Both the position numbers and the translations under genes were made by a program. From positions 1 to 14,416 of the forward strand of contig CAJUGL010000075.1 in assembly GCA_910586515.1 (NCBI GenBank): a DNA stretch of 14,416 nucleotides, given 5' to 3'. Each line of letters starts with the position of its first letter. Within the stretch, counting starts at the first letter, position 1. A model generated the notes under the pieces. That model did not search any database, was not told the DNA's origin, and saw nothing but the letters and a program-made list of their open reading frames with translations. Of the stretch, positions 1-8,018 are shown one piece after another. The DNA is from an uncultured Acetatifactor sp. (lineage in GTDB: Bacteria; Bacillota; Clostridia; Lachnospirales; Lachnospiraceae).

Positions 1-2
1 CA

Positions 3-368
3 AAAAAACCGAAGAACAGGAAAAACGCAAACGGAAAAACTGTACCATCCACAGAGTATGTCCAAAAACCGGCAAACCCCAAAAATCCCAATACGCCAAA
101 ACACCCCAGTTTGGGATTAATCACCTTTGCGGAAAAGGATACCGATAAATGTATTTCCATTTTGAGAGAAATGCTTGCAGCAATGCGCAATCCATGGAAT
201 ATGGATAAAACCCTATTATTTAATCGCATACCTGCGCAAGCGCCTCAGCCAAAGCAAATGATTCCTGTAATCCTTTCTGCAATGGAAAAAGAACCTCTAT
301 TGCAAAACTCCTCAGAGTTTCAAGAACTAATCACAGAGTATGAACGATTCAAAGGCAACACTTCCTGA
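3..368 (+). CDS. 3' end of an unrecognised protein (partial, open at left edge)
   Basis: The frame is open from base 3 to a TGA at 366-368 and runs off the left edge, so about 121 C-terminal residues are visible and the true start lies outside. A TTG at 111 could serve as an internal start, but I see no ribosome binding site for it and the frame continues upstream. The first 35 or so visible residues form a basic Lys/Asn/Pro linker (KKPKNRKN, then NPKNPNTPKHP). The rest looks like a compact, mainly helical C-terminal domain with motifs such as CISILREMLAAMRNPW and FQELITEYERF. I do not recognise the family. The coding strand is A-rich and visibly lower in GC than every other gene here, and the gene converges on the minus-strand operon next to it. 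It may therefore belong to an acquired segment or a mobile element boundary, which is inference only. Confidence 0.55.
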   Translation, partial: KKPKNRKNANGKTVPSTEYVQKPANPKNPNTPKHPSLGLITFAEKDTDKCISILREMLAAMRNPWNMDKTLLFNRIPAQAPQPKQMIPVILSAMEKEPLLQNSSEFQELITEYERFKGNTS

Positions 369-440
369 TTTCCATGATAATTTACCCCTGGATTCCCGGG
401 CTATAATAATTGCAGCCATTCTATATCGTTTTTTACGCAA

Positions 441-485
441 AAAAAATTTCTAACGCCGCAGAAAACACAGCGAAAGAAATTTTTT
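441..485 (-). terminator. Rho-independent terminator of the AAA-protease operon
   Basis: Arms AAAAAATTTC (441-450) and GAAATTTTTT (476-485) are perfectly complementary. Inside them lies a second 5-bp stem that, in minus-strand RNA, reads CGCUG / CGGCG with one G-U pair. On the plus strand the same position would be a C-A mismatch. The minus transcript then ends in eight U (complement of A439-446). Both facts favour termination of the operon that ends at 537, although the convergent plus-strand gene ending at 368 may also use it. The remainder of 369-536 shows nothing else convincing. Confidence 0.6.
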
Positions 486-536
486 ATCAGCAAAAGCCGG
501 GAACTTGTTCATAGGATATTGATACAAAAGTAACAA

Positions 537-1013
537 TCACCGCTTTTTCTTGCAGGCGGCTATCATGATAGCCAAAAAGCAACCCAGCCATACATGGCCA
601 ACATAACTGCCCAGCATCCCACCGATGATGCCGGCAACCACATAGCGGCCCATCCGGCTGCCGCCGGACCGGCGTTTTCGGTAAGGGTGAGATGACGGGG
701 AGTAAGAATACGCCGATGAGCCTGCGGTGTATGAACTTGAGGTATATGAACTTGATTTAAATTCGTCTGGGTCATTGACCCATTCGGTTTCCCTTCTGGT
801 TTCATAAGTCTCCTCCGTCCCTGACCCGCAGCATTTTAGGCACCTGACCATCCCTGACCCGCCGCAGCTCGGGCATTGTTGGTCGCTGCCGTAAATGGGT
901 ACATGTACCATGCCTCTCCCGCCGCAGCGATTGCAGACCTCACTGCCGGCTCCGCGGCAGAAAGGACATGGTTTTGTTACCCTGTATGTCACCTCTTTTT
1001 CTGCTAACCGCAT
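537..1013 (-). CDS. Small membrane protein with DnaJ-type cysteine-rich zinc finger
   Basis: The protein has 158 aa from ATG 1013. Residues 16-65 hold four CxxCxGxG-like motifs: CPFCRGAG 16-23, CNRCGGRG 27-34, CPSCGGSG 47-54 and CLKCCGSG 58-65. This is the arrangement that binds two zinc ions in DnaJ (Hsp40), where it helps hold unfolded substrate. No J domain (HPD) and no DnaJ C-terminal domains are present. Residues 66-110 are a low-complexity Ser/Tyr/Thr linker. A basic stretch (RKRR 112-115) follows, then a hydrophobic segment at about 124-153 with a glycine-zipper pattern (GxxxG at 128, 131 and 135), ending in KKKR. The cysteine domain is probably cytoplasmic and the C-terminus inserts in the membrane. 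It is the last gene of the AAA-protease operon, 69 nt after the previous stop. Inferred role: substrate-recognition adaptor and/or membrane tether for the two proteases. The DnaJ-zinc-finger assignment is solid; the role is a guess. Confidence 0.8.
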   Translation of the reverse strand: MRLAEKEVTYRVTKPCPFCRGAGSEVCNRCGGRGMVHVPIYGSDQQCPSCGGSGMVRCLKCCGSGTEETYETRRETEWVNDPDEFKSSSYTSSSYTAGSSAYSYSPSSHPYRKRRSGGSRMGRYVVAGIIGGMLGSYVGHVWLGCFLAIMIAACKKKR

Positions 1014-1024
1014 AATAAAATGCT

Positions 1025-1033
1025 CTCCTCTCC
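1025..1033 (-). promoter_or_regulatory. Ribosome binding site fixing the start at 1013
   Basis: The minus strand reads GGAGAGGAG, then 11 nt, then ATG (1013-1011). A longer reading from TTG at 1037 would place the start codon upstream of this Shine-Dalgarno sequence and translate through it, so I take 1013 as the start. Confidence 0.65.
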
Positions 1034-1082
1034 GCAAAAAAATACCGTTTCCCAGAACTGACGCCGGAACGCTGCCCGGATG

Positions 1083-4000
1083 CTATTCCAGGGACTCTGC
1101 TTCCAAAATGTCAAGAATCTGCGGCTGGGTCAACTGGGTCTTATCAATGGCCTTCAGAGCCAGCCGGTGAACCAACTCGCGGTTTTTCTCCACAAGTTGA
1201 AGCGTCTGATCCCATTCCACTTTTAAGAGAAGGTTCAGCTCTTCAAGCAGCTCACGGTTCATCTCCGCAGTCCGCTGGCTTTCAGGAATTCTCGCCAGGC
1301 TGTCGCTGGTCCTGCCCAGCCCCGACACGATCTGCCTGGCATACCAGGTCGCGTGTTCCAGATCGCTGCCCGCCCCGGTATTGACCGCGTTCTTCATCAG
1401 CTCTGCGTCGCCGGCATTCTCCGCGTAATATTTATAAAATATCATCTCTCCGGCCCGGCCTGCCAATGAAATTTTGATCTGGCTGCGAAGGCTCTCTTCC
1501 GTATGGACGCTTCGGTCAGACTCTTTCTTCTGTACATAGCCCCCGAAGTCGCCTCTGGAAACGATCGTCAGGAACGCGGGCGTCTCCCCCATCTTCCAGG
1601 CCATGAACGCGTGAGCCGCCTCGTGATAGGCCGTGGCGGTCTCCGGCGCTGCGGACCGCTCCCCAAACCGCATCTCCTGGACGGCCTCCAGCAGCATTGC
1701 CTCTGTGAACTTCTCTTTTTTCGTTAAGACGTCCTGCTTCATCACAAACTGCCGCCACGCGTATTCCAGCATATTCTCCACAATCGCGAGGCTCTGCCCC
1801 ACGGTCTGGTCCGCCAGGCTCTCCGCCATGCCGGCAATCTGCGCCGCCTCTATCAAATCTGTTTTTTCCGCCCTCTTTTCCAGGTGCATCCTGATATACG
1901 CAGCCCTCTCGTCCCGGCTGGGCAGATCCACATAGATCTGTGTCGGAAAGCGCCGCACCAACGCCGGATCAATTCGCACCTGTTTGCCGGACTTGGAGCC
2001 GTCTATGTCAAAATTGGTAGCCGCCATCACAAAGACCTGTTTTCTCCTGAGGCCGGCAAAACCATCCATCTCCGTCAAAAGGACATTCAGCAATTTCTCT
2101 GCGTGATGGGAGAACTCGCTTCCCGTGCGCTCTTTGCCAATGGTATCAATTTCATCAATGAATATAATGGCGGGGCTGTTCCGTTTTGCCGCCGCGAACA
2201 GATCCCGTATTTTCTGCTCACCATCCCCTATGTATTTCTGCGCGAAATCAGACGCGCTGACAGCAATAAAGGACACGCCGCTCTCTCCCGCGGCGGCTCT
2301 GGCCAGTTTGGTCTTGCCGGTGCCGGGAGGTCCGTAGAGCAGGACTCCTCTCGGCATATCAACCCCCATCATCTCGTAATACTCAGGCTTGTTGATATAC
2401 TGAATGAACTGCCGAAGCTCACGGACCGCGTTTTCGGCGCCGATCACATCGGAAAAGCGATCCCTGGGGCGCTCCCAGTCCGACACCAGCAGGTCCTGAT
2501 CTTTTTTCCTGGTAGCGGCATCCTCCACGACGGCCTTCCGCAGGGAAAAATTTGTAAACTCAATCAATCCCTTGCTGACCTTTGTCTGATAATCCAGCAC
2601 CTTCCCTTCCTGGCTGAGCTGGTCAAGGCTCCGCAGCACGTAGTAACCGGACGCCAGTTCGATCCACTCTTTGTCCGGATGGCGGGGAAGGATGCCCTCC
2701 ACCCCCTGCCGGAACAGCCCTCTGGTCAACTGTTCATCCAGCTTCCCGTCATAAGCCACATAAATATGGTTCCTGCCCGGGTTTTGAAGGATTGCCTGCA
2801 AAAATTCATTCCCCCGAGGGTCCTTCTCGGGAAGGCCGGGACTTTTCTCGCTTCGATGGCCCAGATCTACAACCGTGATGTCATATTGATCACGCTCGTA
2901 CAGATCCATGAACTCCTTTTCCTCCATCTCTTCTATGTCATCGTCATAGAAGCCGGAGCATGCCAGCTTGAGCCAGGGATTTCCGGTTTGGAATTCCTGA
3001 TAATACTCCCATAATTTGCCGGTCCCGTCGTAATATTCCGCCAACTCATCCTCGGATAAGAAGTACCAATCATGCGGCGCATCGAAATCATCCAAAAGCC
3101 AGTCCAGTTCACTGTAACTACTTTGCTCTGAAATGTATCGGATATAAACCGGGTTGTCCGCGCAGGGGAAGAGATACCGTCCCGCCTCGCCGTCGGCGTC
3201 CTCTTCGGGAACGCTCAGCCCGATGGGATCGCACCCCGGCGTCTCCTGCGCCGATTCAAAATCCATGTACTCCACCAGAGCCTGGGAAATCATATCCTCC
3301 GCCTTGGACTTTGCCATCCGGGCATCCAGCTTTGCCCCTTCATGAAGCAGCAAAAGCAGTTCCGGCCGGCCGTAAATCCAGGTGCTCCGGTCAAGGCCCT
3401 CCAGCGTGCGTTTCATGGCGCTGAGGGCAATTTTCGACAAATACATCCTGCTGACATGGTTAAACATGATGATCGTATTGGAGGCAAAACGGGAAACCAG
3501 CTCCTGGGGAAAACTCTTGTCCCTCCGCAGAGCGGCCGCCACCGTATCTCCGGACAGGACGGAAAGATTCTCATCATAGTTGTCTTGATACAGCTCCCGC
3601 CCCGCGTTTGTGGTGAAAATCAAAATGGTCTTCTCAAAGGAAACCGTTCTCTTCGTATATTTGTCCGTCAGCCTGGCGCCCTCCAGGATTTGCAGGAAGA
3701 TTTTCAGCACTTTCTCCGAGGCCTTTTCAATCTCATCAAACAGAAGGAGCGCGTCGGGGTGGCTATCCACAAAACCTGTCAGAAGCCCGGGTTCGGAGTT
3801 TCTCCAGGTCCTTTCAAACCCAACCAGCCCCTGAACTGTATCTCTGGAGCCGCCTCCATACTCGCTCATGTCAATCCGCTTGTAGGGCATGCCCAGCGCC
3901 CTGGCCGCCGTCTCCGCCATCAGGGTCTTGCCGGTGCCGGGAGGCCCCGCCAGCAGATAAACTGCCAGCGGCTTTCCCTCCCGGTTTTTGAAGTAGCACG

Positions 4001-4715
4001 CCTTTTTATACGCGTCCAGAAACGCTTTGACCGCGTAGTCTTGTCCGAACACGGTGCTTTCCAGCGCGTCCTTGAGCTTTCCCGCACGTTCCGCCACTTT
4101 CTCTCCCGAATCCTTTCGCAGATCCGCGGAGACAACCTGTGCACCCATATTCGTCGAAATGCTTCTGAAAGCTTCCCTATGGAACATAACGCTGGCGGCA
4201 AGCTGATTCTTTTTCTCCGAAGAGACCGGATGGCCGGAGTCTTCTCGTTTCTGAATATAGTCCGTTGCGCCCTGACACGAAAACAATATCTGCGGGACCC
4301 AGGCAAATGTGAGAACATCCGCCATTTCCTCACCGTACAAGTTCTTTTTTTCCAGGTACTCTTCCTGAATTGCCTCCATGAACAGCCTGCGGGAGCTGTC
4401 CATTCCCTGCCGCTCGACTTCAGGGAGATACGCCCGGAGCAGTTCGTTCAAAGCCTGGACATTGATTTGCACGTCACTGCCCGGCTTCTCATTCAGGTTA
4501 TCCTCCGCGGCTGTCAAAGAGCCCAGCACCCTTGCGTTTCTCTCCCGGCCGCCGCCCACTTCCGCCAGCAGTTCCGACCTTGGCATCAGCAAAATCTGCG
4601 TGCAGGCATACAACAGATGCGTCGCCGAGACTCTCTCCGGGCCTGAAGCCGAGTTCTGCGCAATCTCAAACAGGAGATCCAATAAACGATTGGCTTTATA
4701 TCTCTTTTCCCACAT
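1083..4715 (-). CDS. Clp-like AAA+ fused to FtsH-type AAA+ and M41 zinc metalloprotease
   Basis: The protein has about 1210 aa; FtsH usually has 600-700. Order (numbered from ATG 4715): residues 1-60 weakly resemble a Clp N repeat (VSATHLLYAC). The first AAA+ at about 220-440 is ClpA/B D2-like: Walker A GPPGTGKT 257-264, DMSEY, Walker B LLLFDEIEKA from 323, sensor TTNAG 368-372, arginine finger in FPQELVSRF 402-410. The usual GYVGY pore motif is not conserved. An acidic middle region of about 300 residues includes a degenerate receiver-like stretch. The second AAA+ is FtsH-type: Walker A 795-802, pore YIGDGE 828-833, Walker B IIFIDEID 850-857, sensor AATN 898-901, and adjacent arginines RR 921-922 where FtsH has RPGRFD. 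M41 has HEAAH 1031-1035 and a third zinc ligand Asp1118 in GSDLEHAT. All catalytic residues are present, so an active ATP-driven protease is likely. No transmembrane segment is seen, unlike FtsH. The gene starts 16 nt after its partner's stop. Confidence 0.9.
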   Translation of the reverse strand: MWEKRYKANRLLDLLFEIAQNSASGPERVSATHLLYACTQILLMPRSELLAEVGGGRERNARVLGSLTAAEDNLNEKPGSDVQINVQALNELLRAYLPEVERQGMDSSRRLFMEAIQEEYLEKKNLYGEEMADVLTFAWVPQILFSCQGATDYIQKREDSGHPVSSEKKNQLAASVMFHREAFRSISTNMGAQVVSADLRKDSGEKVAERAGKLKDALESTVFGQDYAVKAFLDAYKKACYFKNREGKPLAVYLLAGPPGTGKTLMAETAARALGMPYKRIDMSEYGGGSRDTVQGLVGFERTWRNSEPGLLTGFVDSHPDALLLFDEIEKASEKVLKIFLQILEGARLTDKYTKRTVSFEKTILIFTTNAGRELYQDNYDENLSVLSGDTVAAALRRDKSFPQELVSRFASNTIIMFNHVSRMYLSKIALSAMKRTLEGLDRSTWIYGRPELLLLLHEGAKLDARMAKSKAEDMISQALVEYMDFESAQETPGCDPIGLSVPEEDADGEAGRYLFPCADNPVYIRYISEQSSYSELDWLLDDFDAPHDWYFLSEDELAEYYDGTGKLWEYYQEFQTGNPWLKLACSGFYDDDIEEMEEKEFMDLYERDQYDITVVDLGHRSEKSPGLPEKDPRGNEFLQAILQNPGRNHIYVAYDGKLDEQLTRGLFRQGVEGILPRHPDKEWIELASGYYVLRSLDQLSQEGKVLDYQTKVSKGLIEFTNFSLRKAVVEDAATRKKDQDLLVSDWERPRDRFSDVIGAENAVRELRQFIQYINKPEYYEMMGVDMPRGVLLYGPPGTGKTKLARAAAGESGVSFIAVSASDFAQKYIGDGEQKIRDLFAAAKRNSPAIIFIDEIDTIGKERTGSEFSHHAEKLLNVLLTEMDGFAGLRRKQVFVMAATNFDIDGSKSGKQVRIDPALVRRFPTQIYVDLPSRDERAAYIRMHLEKRAEKTDLIEAAQIAGMAESLADQTVGQSLAIVENMLEYAWRQFVMKQDVLTKKEKFTEAMLLEAVQEMRFGERSAAPETATAYHEAAHAFMAWKMGETPAFLTIVSRGDFGGYVQKKESDRSVHTEESLRSQIKISLAGRAGEMIFYKYYAENAGDAELMKNAVNTGAGSDLEHATWYARQIVSGLGRTSDSLARIPESQRTAEMNRELLEELNLLLKVEWDQTLQLVEKNRELVHRLALKAIDKTQLTQPQILDILEAESLE

Positions 4716-4724
4716 TCTCTCCAT

Positions 4725-4729
4725 CCTCC
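4725..4729 (-). promoter_or_regulatory. Ribosome binding site fixing the start at 4715
   Basis: The minus strand reads GGAGG, then 9 nt, then ATG (4715-4713). An ATG at 4724 abuts the Shine-Dalgarno with no spacer, and a TTG at 4760 would overlap the preceding gene by 29 nt without its own site. I therefore choose 4715. The site overlaps the intergenic gap directly after the TGA at 4732, which suggests translational coupling with the gene before it. Confidence 0.6.
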
Positions 4730-4731
4730 AT

Positions 4732-7700
4732 TCACTCACTGTCCCGATAAAGGCCCTCAAACTCCGCGCCGGTCAGCTCTTCTCTCTCAAAGACGTGCCG
4801 GGCCAGCTTCAGCAGAGTATCCCGATGGGCACGCAGCATCTCCACGGCGGCGGAATACCGCTCCTTCAGAAGCCTGCGCACCTCATCCTCCGCCATGGTC
4901 ATGGCGGCCTGCGTTGTGAGCGTTACGGTCTCTCCGCCGAGGTAACCTCCCACACCGGCCTCCAGAGACACCGGCCCTACCTTATCGCTCATACCCAGCT
5001 GCAGAATCATAAACCGGGCGAGACGGCTGGCCTGCTGAATGTCCTGCTGCGCGCCGCCGGAGATCTGGTCCGCCCCATAGATAAGCTCCTCCGCGGCACG
5101 TCCGCCAAAGCAGATATCCAGCTGCTCCAGGTAATCCTGCTTCGTAATCATCTTCTGCTCCGAATTGGATTCCACATAGCCCAGAAATCCGCCGCGGGTC
5201 AGGACGGTGATTTTCTCAAACGGCTTCCCATAAAGGACGGAAACCAGGGCATGACCCACCTCGTGGACAGCCGTGGAGGACAGGCTGCCATCGTTTCTCC
5301 CTGAGGAGAACTCCCCGGAAAGTTCTCCCGGCTTTCTGCGTTCCCCGACGCTCCGCTTTGCGAGTATCTCTTTGAAATCCAGCAGGAACAGCGTTTTACA
5401 GCCGCTGGCCTTTTTGTCCGCATCCTTGCTGTCATCCAGGACCATAACGTTTAAATTCTCCTTCAGTTGAACGATCTGAACGCCCTCGGGAATGGAATCG
5501 CCTCTGAACTCCCGTTGGGCAAACCATGGCTTCCACTCCGCTTCCTGCTTCTTCGAGAGCTTCCGCTGGCAGTCATGATAGAGGATGGCGGCCTCGTTCA
5601 GGATCGTCTGAATCTCTGCCGGGGAACAGCCCCGAAGCTGCCCTGACAATTCCCCCACCAGTTCCTTAAACAGTTTATCGAACCCGGACATATTGGGCAG
5701 ATGGAGATAAAGGTTCCTGCGCACCATCTCCCGGCGGCTGTCATCTCCCGGATTTTCAATCTCGATTTCCATATCGAAGCGGCCCGCTCTCCGCAGAGCT
5801 GCGTCCAGGGTTTCAGGCGCGTTCGTGGCGGCCAGTACAAATACATTGCGTCTCTTCTCAAAGCCGTCCATCTCATTCAGCAGCTGAATCAACGCGCCGT
5901 CATTGGAAAGCCTTTCCCGGCGTTTCCCGATGGCATCAATCTCGTCAATGAAGATGATCACCTGATCGTATTCCTCGGCTGCGGAAAACAGTGCCTTGAC
6001 CAGTTCCGCCGAATTCAGATCGGTCCCCGCCACTTTAATAAAGGCAACGTCTTTCCGATTGCCCTGGGTTTCTTTGATGGCCTTCATAACCGAACCGGCC
6101 ATACACCTGGCGAGGAAGCTCTTGCCGGTGCCGGGGGAACCCTTCATCAGCGCGCCCTTGGGAATGGAGCAGCCGGAATACGCCTTCGGATCGCAGATCA
6201 TCTCCATCACCTGCTTCAGCTTCTCCGTGGCGCCTTCCGCTCCGATGTAGTCCTTGTCGATAGTTTCACTGACATCGGTGTACACCATGAAGGGGAGGCG
6301 TCCAAAATTCTCTTCCACCACCTGCTTGTACTGTGCGCGGATTTCCTTTTTCTGCTGCTCAATGAGAACGGTCAGCTCGCCTGCTGTCAGCGGCCGGCGA
6401 TTCAGTAAGGAACTCTTTTCCATTTCCTGTGCCAGCTTGATGGCGCCGGCATAATTGGCGAAGAACTCCGTGTAGGTTTTGGACCTGCCCCAGTGGAAAT
6501 ACTCGTTGATCAAGCCTTCGCATTCCTCGCACAGCTTCCGGTTTCCCTCCTGGATCGCCTCATCGGAAATGCCTGATTTCAGGGTCTGCAGGAAGGTATT
6601 CCACAGACTGCTTTGCGCGGGTGTGGGGAGGGTAATGGACTCTACCCGCCGATACATGCCGCTGTTGGACGACAGGGCCTTTCGCATGTCCTTCTCATAG
6701 CCGGCCATCCAGACCGCGGTGTTCTCGTTCAGGGTGACCGACATAAGGCCTGAGCCGTTTCCGGCAACAGCCGTAGCCGACAAAGTGCGCTTTCCCGGCT
6801 CCATGGCTGTCAGCAGCATCGTGATGATTTCCCCATTGAAGTCGGCGCTGTCCGTCCGATTGTTAAAGAGATCATATGCCTCGTCAATAAACAAAACAAC
6901 AGGGACATTCTCGCTCCCGGCTTCCTTTTGCAGGGCGTAAAATCTCTTGATGATTTCACCGCTGGTCTGTCCCTCGTAAGGCGCCTTCAATGCCCCGCCT
7001 GTGACTTTTGAAAACTTTGCTTTCAAGATCTTTTTCGCAATGCGCTTCGCCAGTTCGCTTTTCCCTGTGCCTGGCTCTCCGAAGAATACAAGATTCGGCA
7101 GGTTGGCTTTGTTTGCGGCCGCCCCTTCCTGCTTTTCCGCCTGCTCCCTCCCGTGGAGCCAGGGCGCCAATTCCCGCATGATCTGAAACAGGACGTCGCG
7201 TTCAATTGTGAAATGTTCGTCATTGATTGCCTCGGCATATTCCCACAGGTCTCCATAAATCTCGTGGGAATTCCGTCCCTCCCTGTGCTCCGTTTTTTCA
7301 TAGGAGAGGCGCTGCTGTTCCTCCAGCCTGTCCCGCAGTTCGCTGACCAATTCCCGCTTGGGAACTCTCACCTGCACGAATACTTCTTTTGTTTTTCCCG
7401 ACCGCATTGTCTTTTGGCGTAACTGCGGCTCGATTTTCGCGTATTTATCCAGAATCGTCAAAGAATTGCTGTTTGGAACCTGCAGGGTCTCAATCAGGCT
7501 GTCGGAACTGAATTCCTCCGGCGTCCAGCGGAACAGCGTTCTTTTTCCCTCTCTTACGTTCACATAATCCGGCTGGTCCGCCAGGCGCAGATGCAGACAT
7601 TTTTCATAATCGTCGTCGGACCATGCGATATCTTCTTCTTCGCGGATGAGCTTTGTTCCCATGGAGATGCTGCAGCTCCGATCCTCGCCATAAAAGGTAA

Positions 7701-7992
7701 AGCGAATCAGGTTGTCTGCTTCTTTTGACGGAAGATACACAGCAGAAACCGTGCCGCCGGCCTCTTCATCCGCCGAGGGAGCGATTTCAAAATCATAACG
7801 CTCCCCGTCATCAAGCTTCTCACAGTAAATCTTTTTGACAAACATTTGCAGCCTGTCCGGGGTTACATACTTGCCATAAATGTTTTGGATAGGGTCGGCG
7901 TAACCCCACTCCCATGTTGCCGTAATCAGCTTGTCCATGATGAATCTGATTTTCTTGGGAAGTTCTTTATAAGTAATTTCCGTTCTGGTCAT
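4732..7992 (-). CDS. CbbX/SpoVK-like AAA+ fused to FtsH-type AAA+ and M41 zinc metalloprotease
   Basis: This 1086-aa protein is the first gene of the operon. Residues 1-240 are unrecognised and have no signal peptide or membrane segment. The first AAA+ (about 250-460) resembles the CbxX/CfqX (CbbX, SpoVK) clade: Walker A GEPGTGKS 305-312, Walker B VVLFIDEAYDLF from 365, arginines in GMYRR 445-449. The second AAA+ (about 575-770) is FtsH-type: Walker A GSPGTGKS 618-625, Walker B VIIFIDEIDAIG from 678, sensor AATN 721-724, arginine fingers in LRRAGRFD 733-740. The FtsH pore loop (FVGVGA) is missing: between GTD and the next helix about six residues are gone. M41 follows, with HEVGH 910-914 and a third zinc ligand Asp984 in GGAQQDIQQAS, both intact. 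Known FtsH is a membrane hexamer; this protein looks soluble. The gene ends 16 nt before a second AAA+/M41 fusion, so a mixed complex is plausible. ATG 7992 follows AGGAG with a 9-nt spacer. Confidence 0.9.
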   Translation of the reverse strand: MTRTEITYKELPKKIRFIMDKLITATWEWGYADPIQNIYGKYVTPDRLQMFVKKIYCEKLDDGERYDFEIAPSADEEAGGTVSAVYLPSKEADNLIRFTFYGEDRSCSISMGTKLIREEEDIAWSDDDYEKCLHLRLADQPDYVNVREGKRTLFRWTPEEFSSDSLIETLQVPNSNSLTILDKYAKIEPQLRQKTMRSGKTKEVFVQVRVPKRELVSELRDRLEEQQRLSYEKTEHREGRNSHEIYGDLWEYAEAINDEHFTIERDVLFQIMRELAPWLHGREQAEKQEGAAANKANLPNLVFFGEPGTGKSELAKRIAKKILKAKFSKVTGGALKAPYEGQTSGEIIKRFYALQKEAGSENVPVVLFIDEAYDLFNNRTDSADFNGEIITMLLTAMEPGKRTLSATAVAGNGSGLMSVTLNENTAVWMAGYEKDMRKALSSNSGMYRRVESITLPTPAQSSLWNTFLQTLKSGISDEAIQEGNRKLCEECEGLINEYFHWGRSKTYTEFFANYAGAIKLAQEMEKSSLLNRRPLTAGELTVLIEQQKKEIRAQYKQVVEENFGRLPFMVYTDVSETIDKDYIGAEGATEKLKQVMEMICDPKAYSGCSIPKGALMKGSPGTGKSFLARCMAGSVMKAIKETQGNRKDVAFIKVAGTDLNSAELVKALFSAAEEYDQVIIFIDEIDAIGKRRERLSNDGALIQLLNEMDGFEKRRNVFVLAATNAPETLDAALRRAGRFDMEIEIENPGDDSRREMVRRNLYLHLPNMSGFDKLFKELVGELSGQLRGCSPAEIQTILNEAAILYHDCQRKLSKKQEAEWKPWFAQREFRGDSIPEGVQIVQLKENLNVMVLDDSKDADKKASGCKTLFLLDFKEILAKRSVGERRKPGELSGEFSSGRNDGSLSSTAVHEVGHALVSVLYGKPFEKITVLTRGGFLGYVESNSEQKMITKQDYLEQLDICFGGRAAEELIYGADQISGGAQQDIQQASRLARFMILQLGMSDKVGPVSLEAGVGGYLGGETVTLTTQAAMTMAEDEVRRLLKERYSAAVEMLRAHRDTLLKLARHVFEREELTGAEFEGLYRDSE

Positions 7993-8018
7993 TTTCGTAT
8001 TCTCCTCTCATCGTATCG

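Noticed and set aside
402..407. TATAAT as a plus-strand promoter in the left intergenic region
   Set aside because: There is no -35 box at a suitable distance and no gene follows on the plus strand.
1014..1037. Start of the zinc-finger gene at TTG 1037
   Set aside because: The added codons translate the Shine-Dalgarno sequence itself; ATG 1013 is better.
1884..4646. Long plus-strand open frames (376 and 434 codons) opposite the Clp-FtsH fusion gene
   Set aside because: They lie antisense to a gene with clear AAA+ and M41 motifs, encode no recognisable domain, lack ribosome binding sites, and are expected from the codon pattern of a GC-rich gene.
4716..4760. Start of the Clp-FtsH fusion at TTG 4760
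   Set aside because: It would overlap the preceding gene by 29 nt with no ribosome binding site; GGAGG at 4725-4729 fits ATG 4715.
537..7992. Anti-phage defence system
   Set aside because: The gene set resembles protein quality control. No nuclease, toxin, nucleotide-signalling or phage-sensing domain is visible, and the surroundings are metabolic and transport genes. A defence role cannot be excluded but has no support here.
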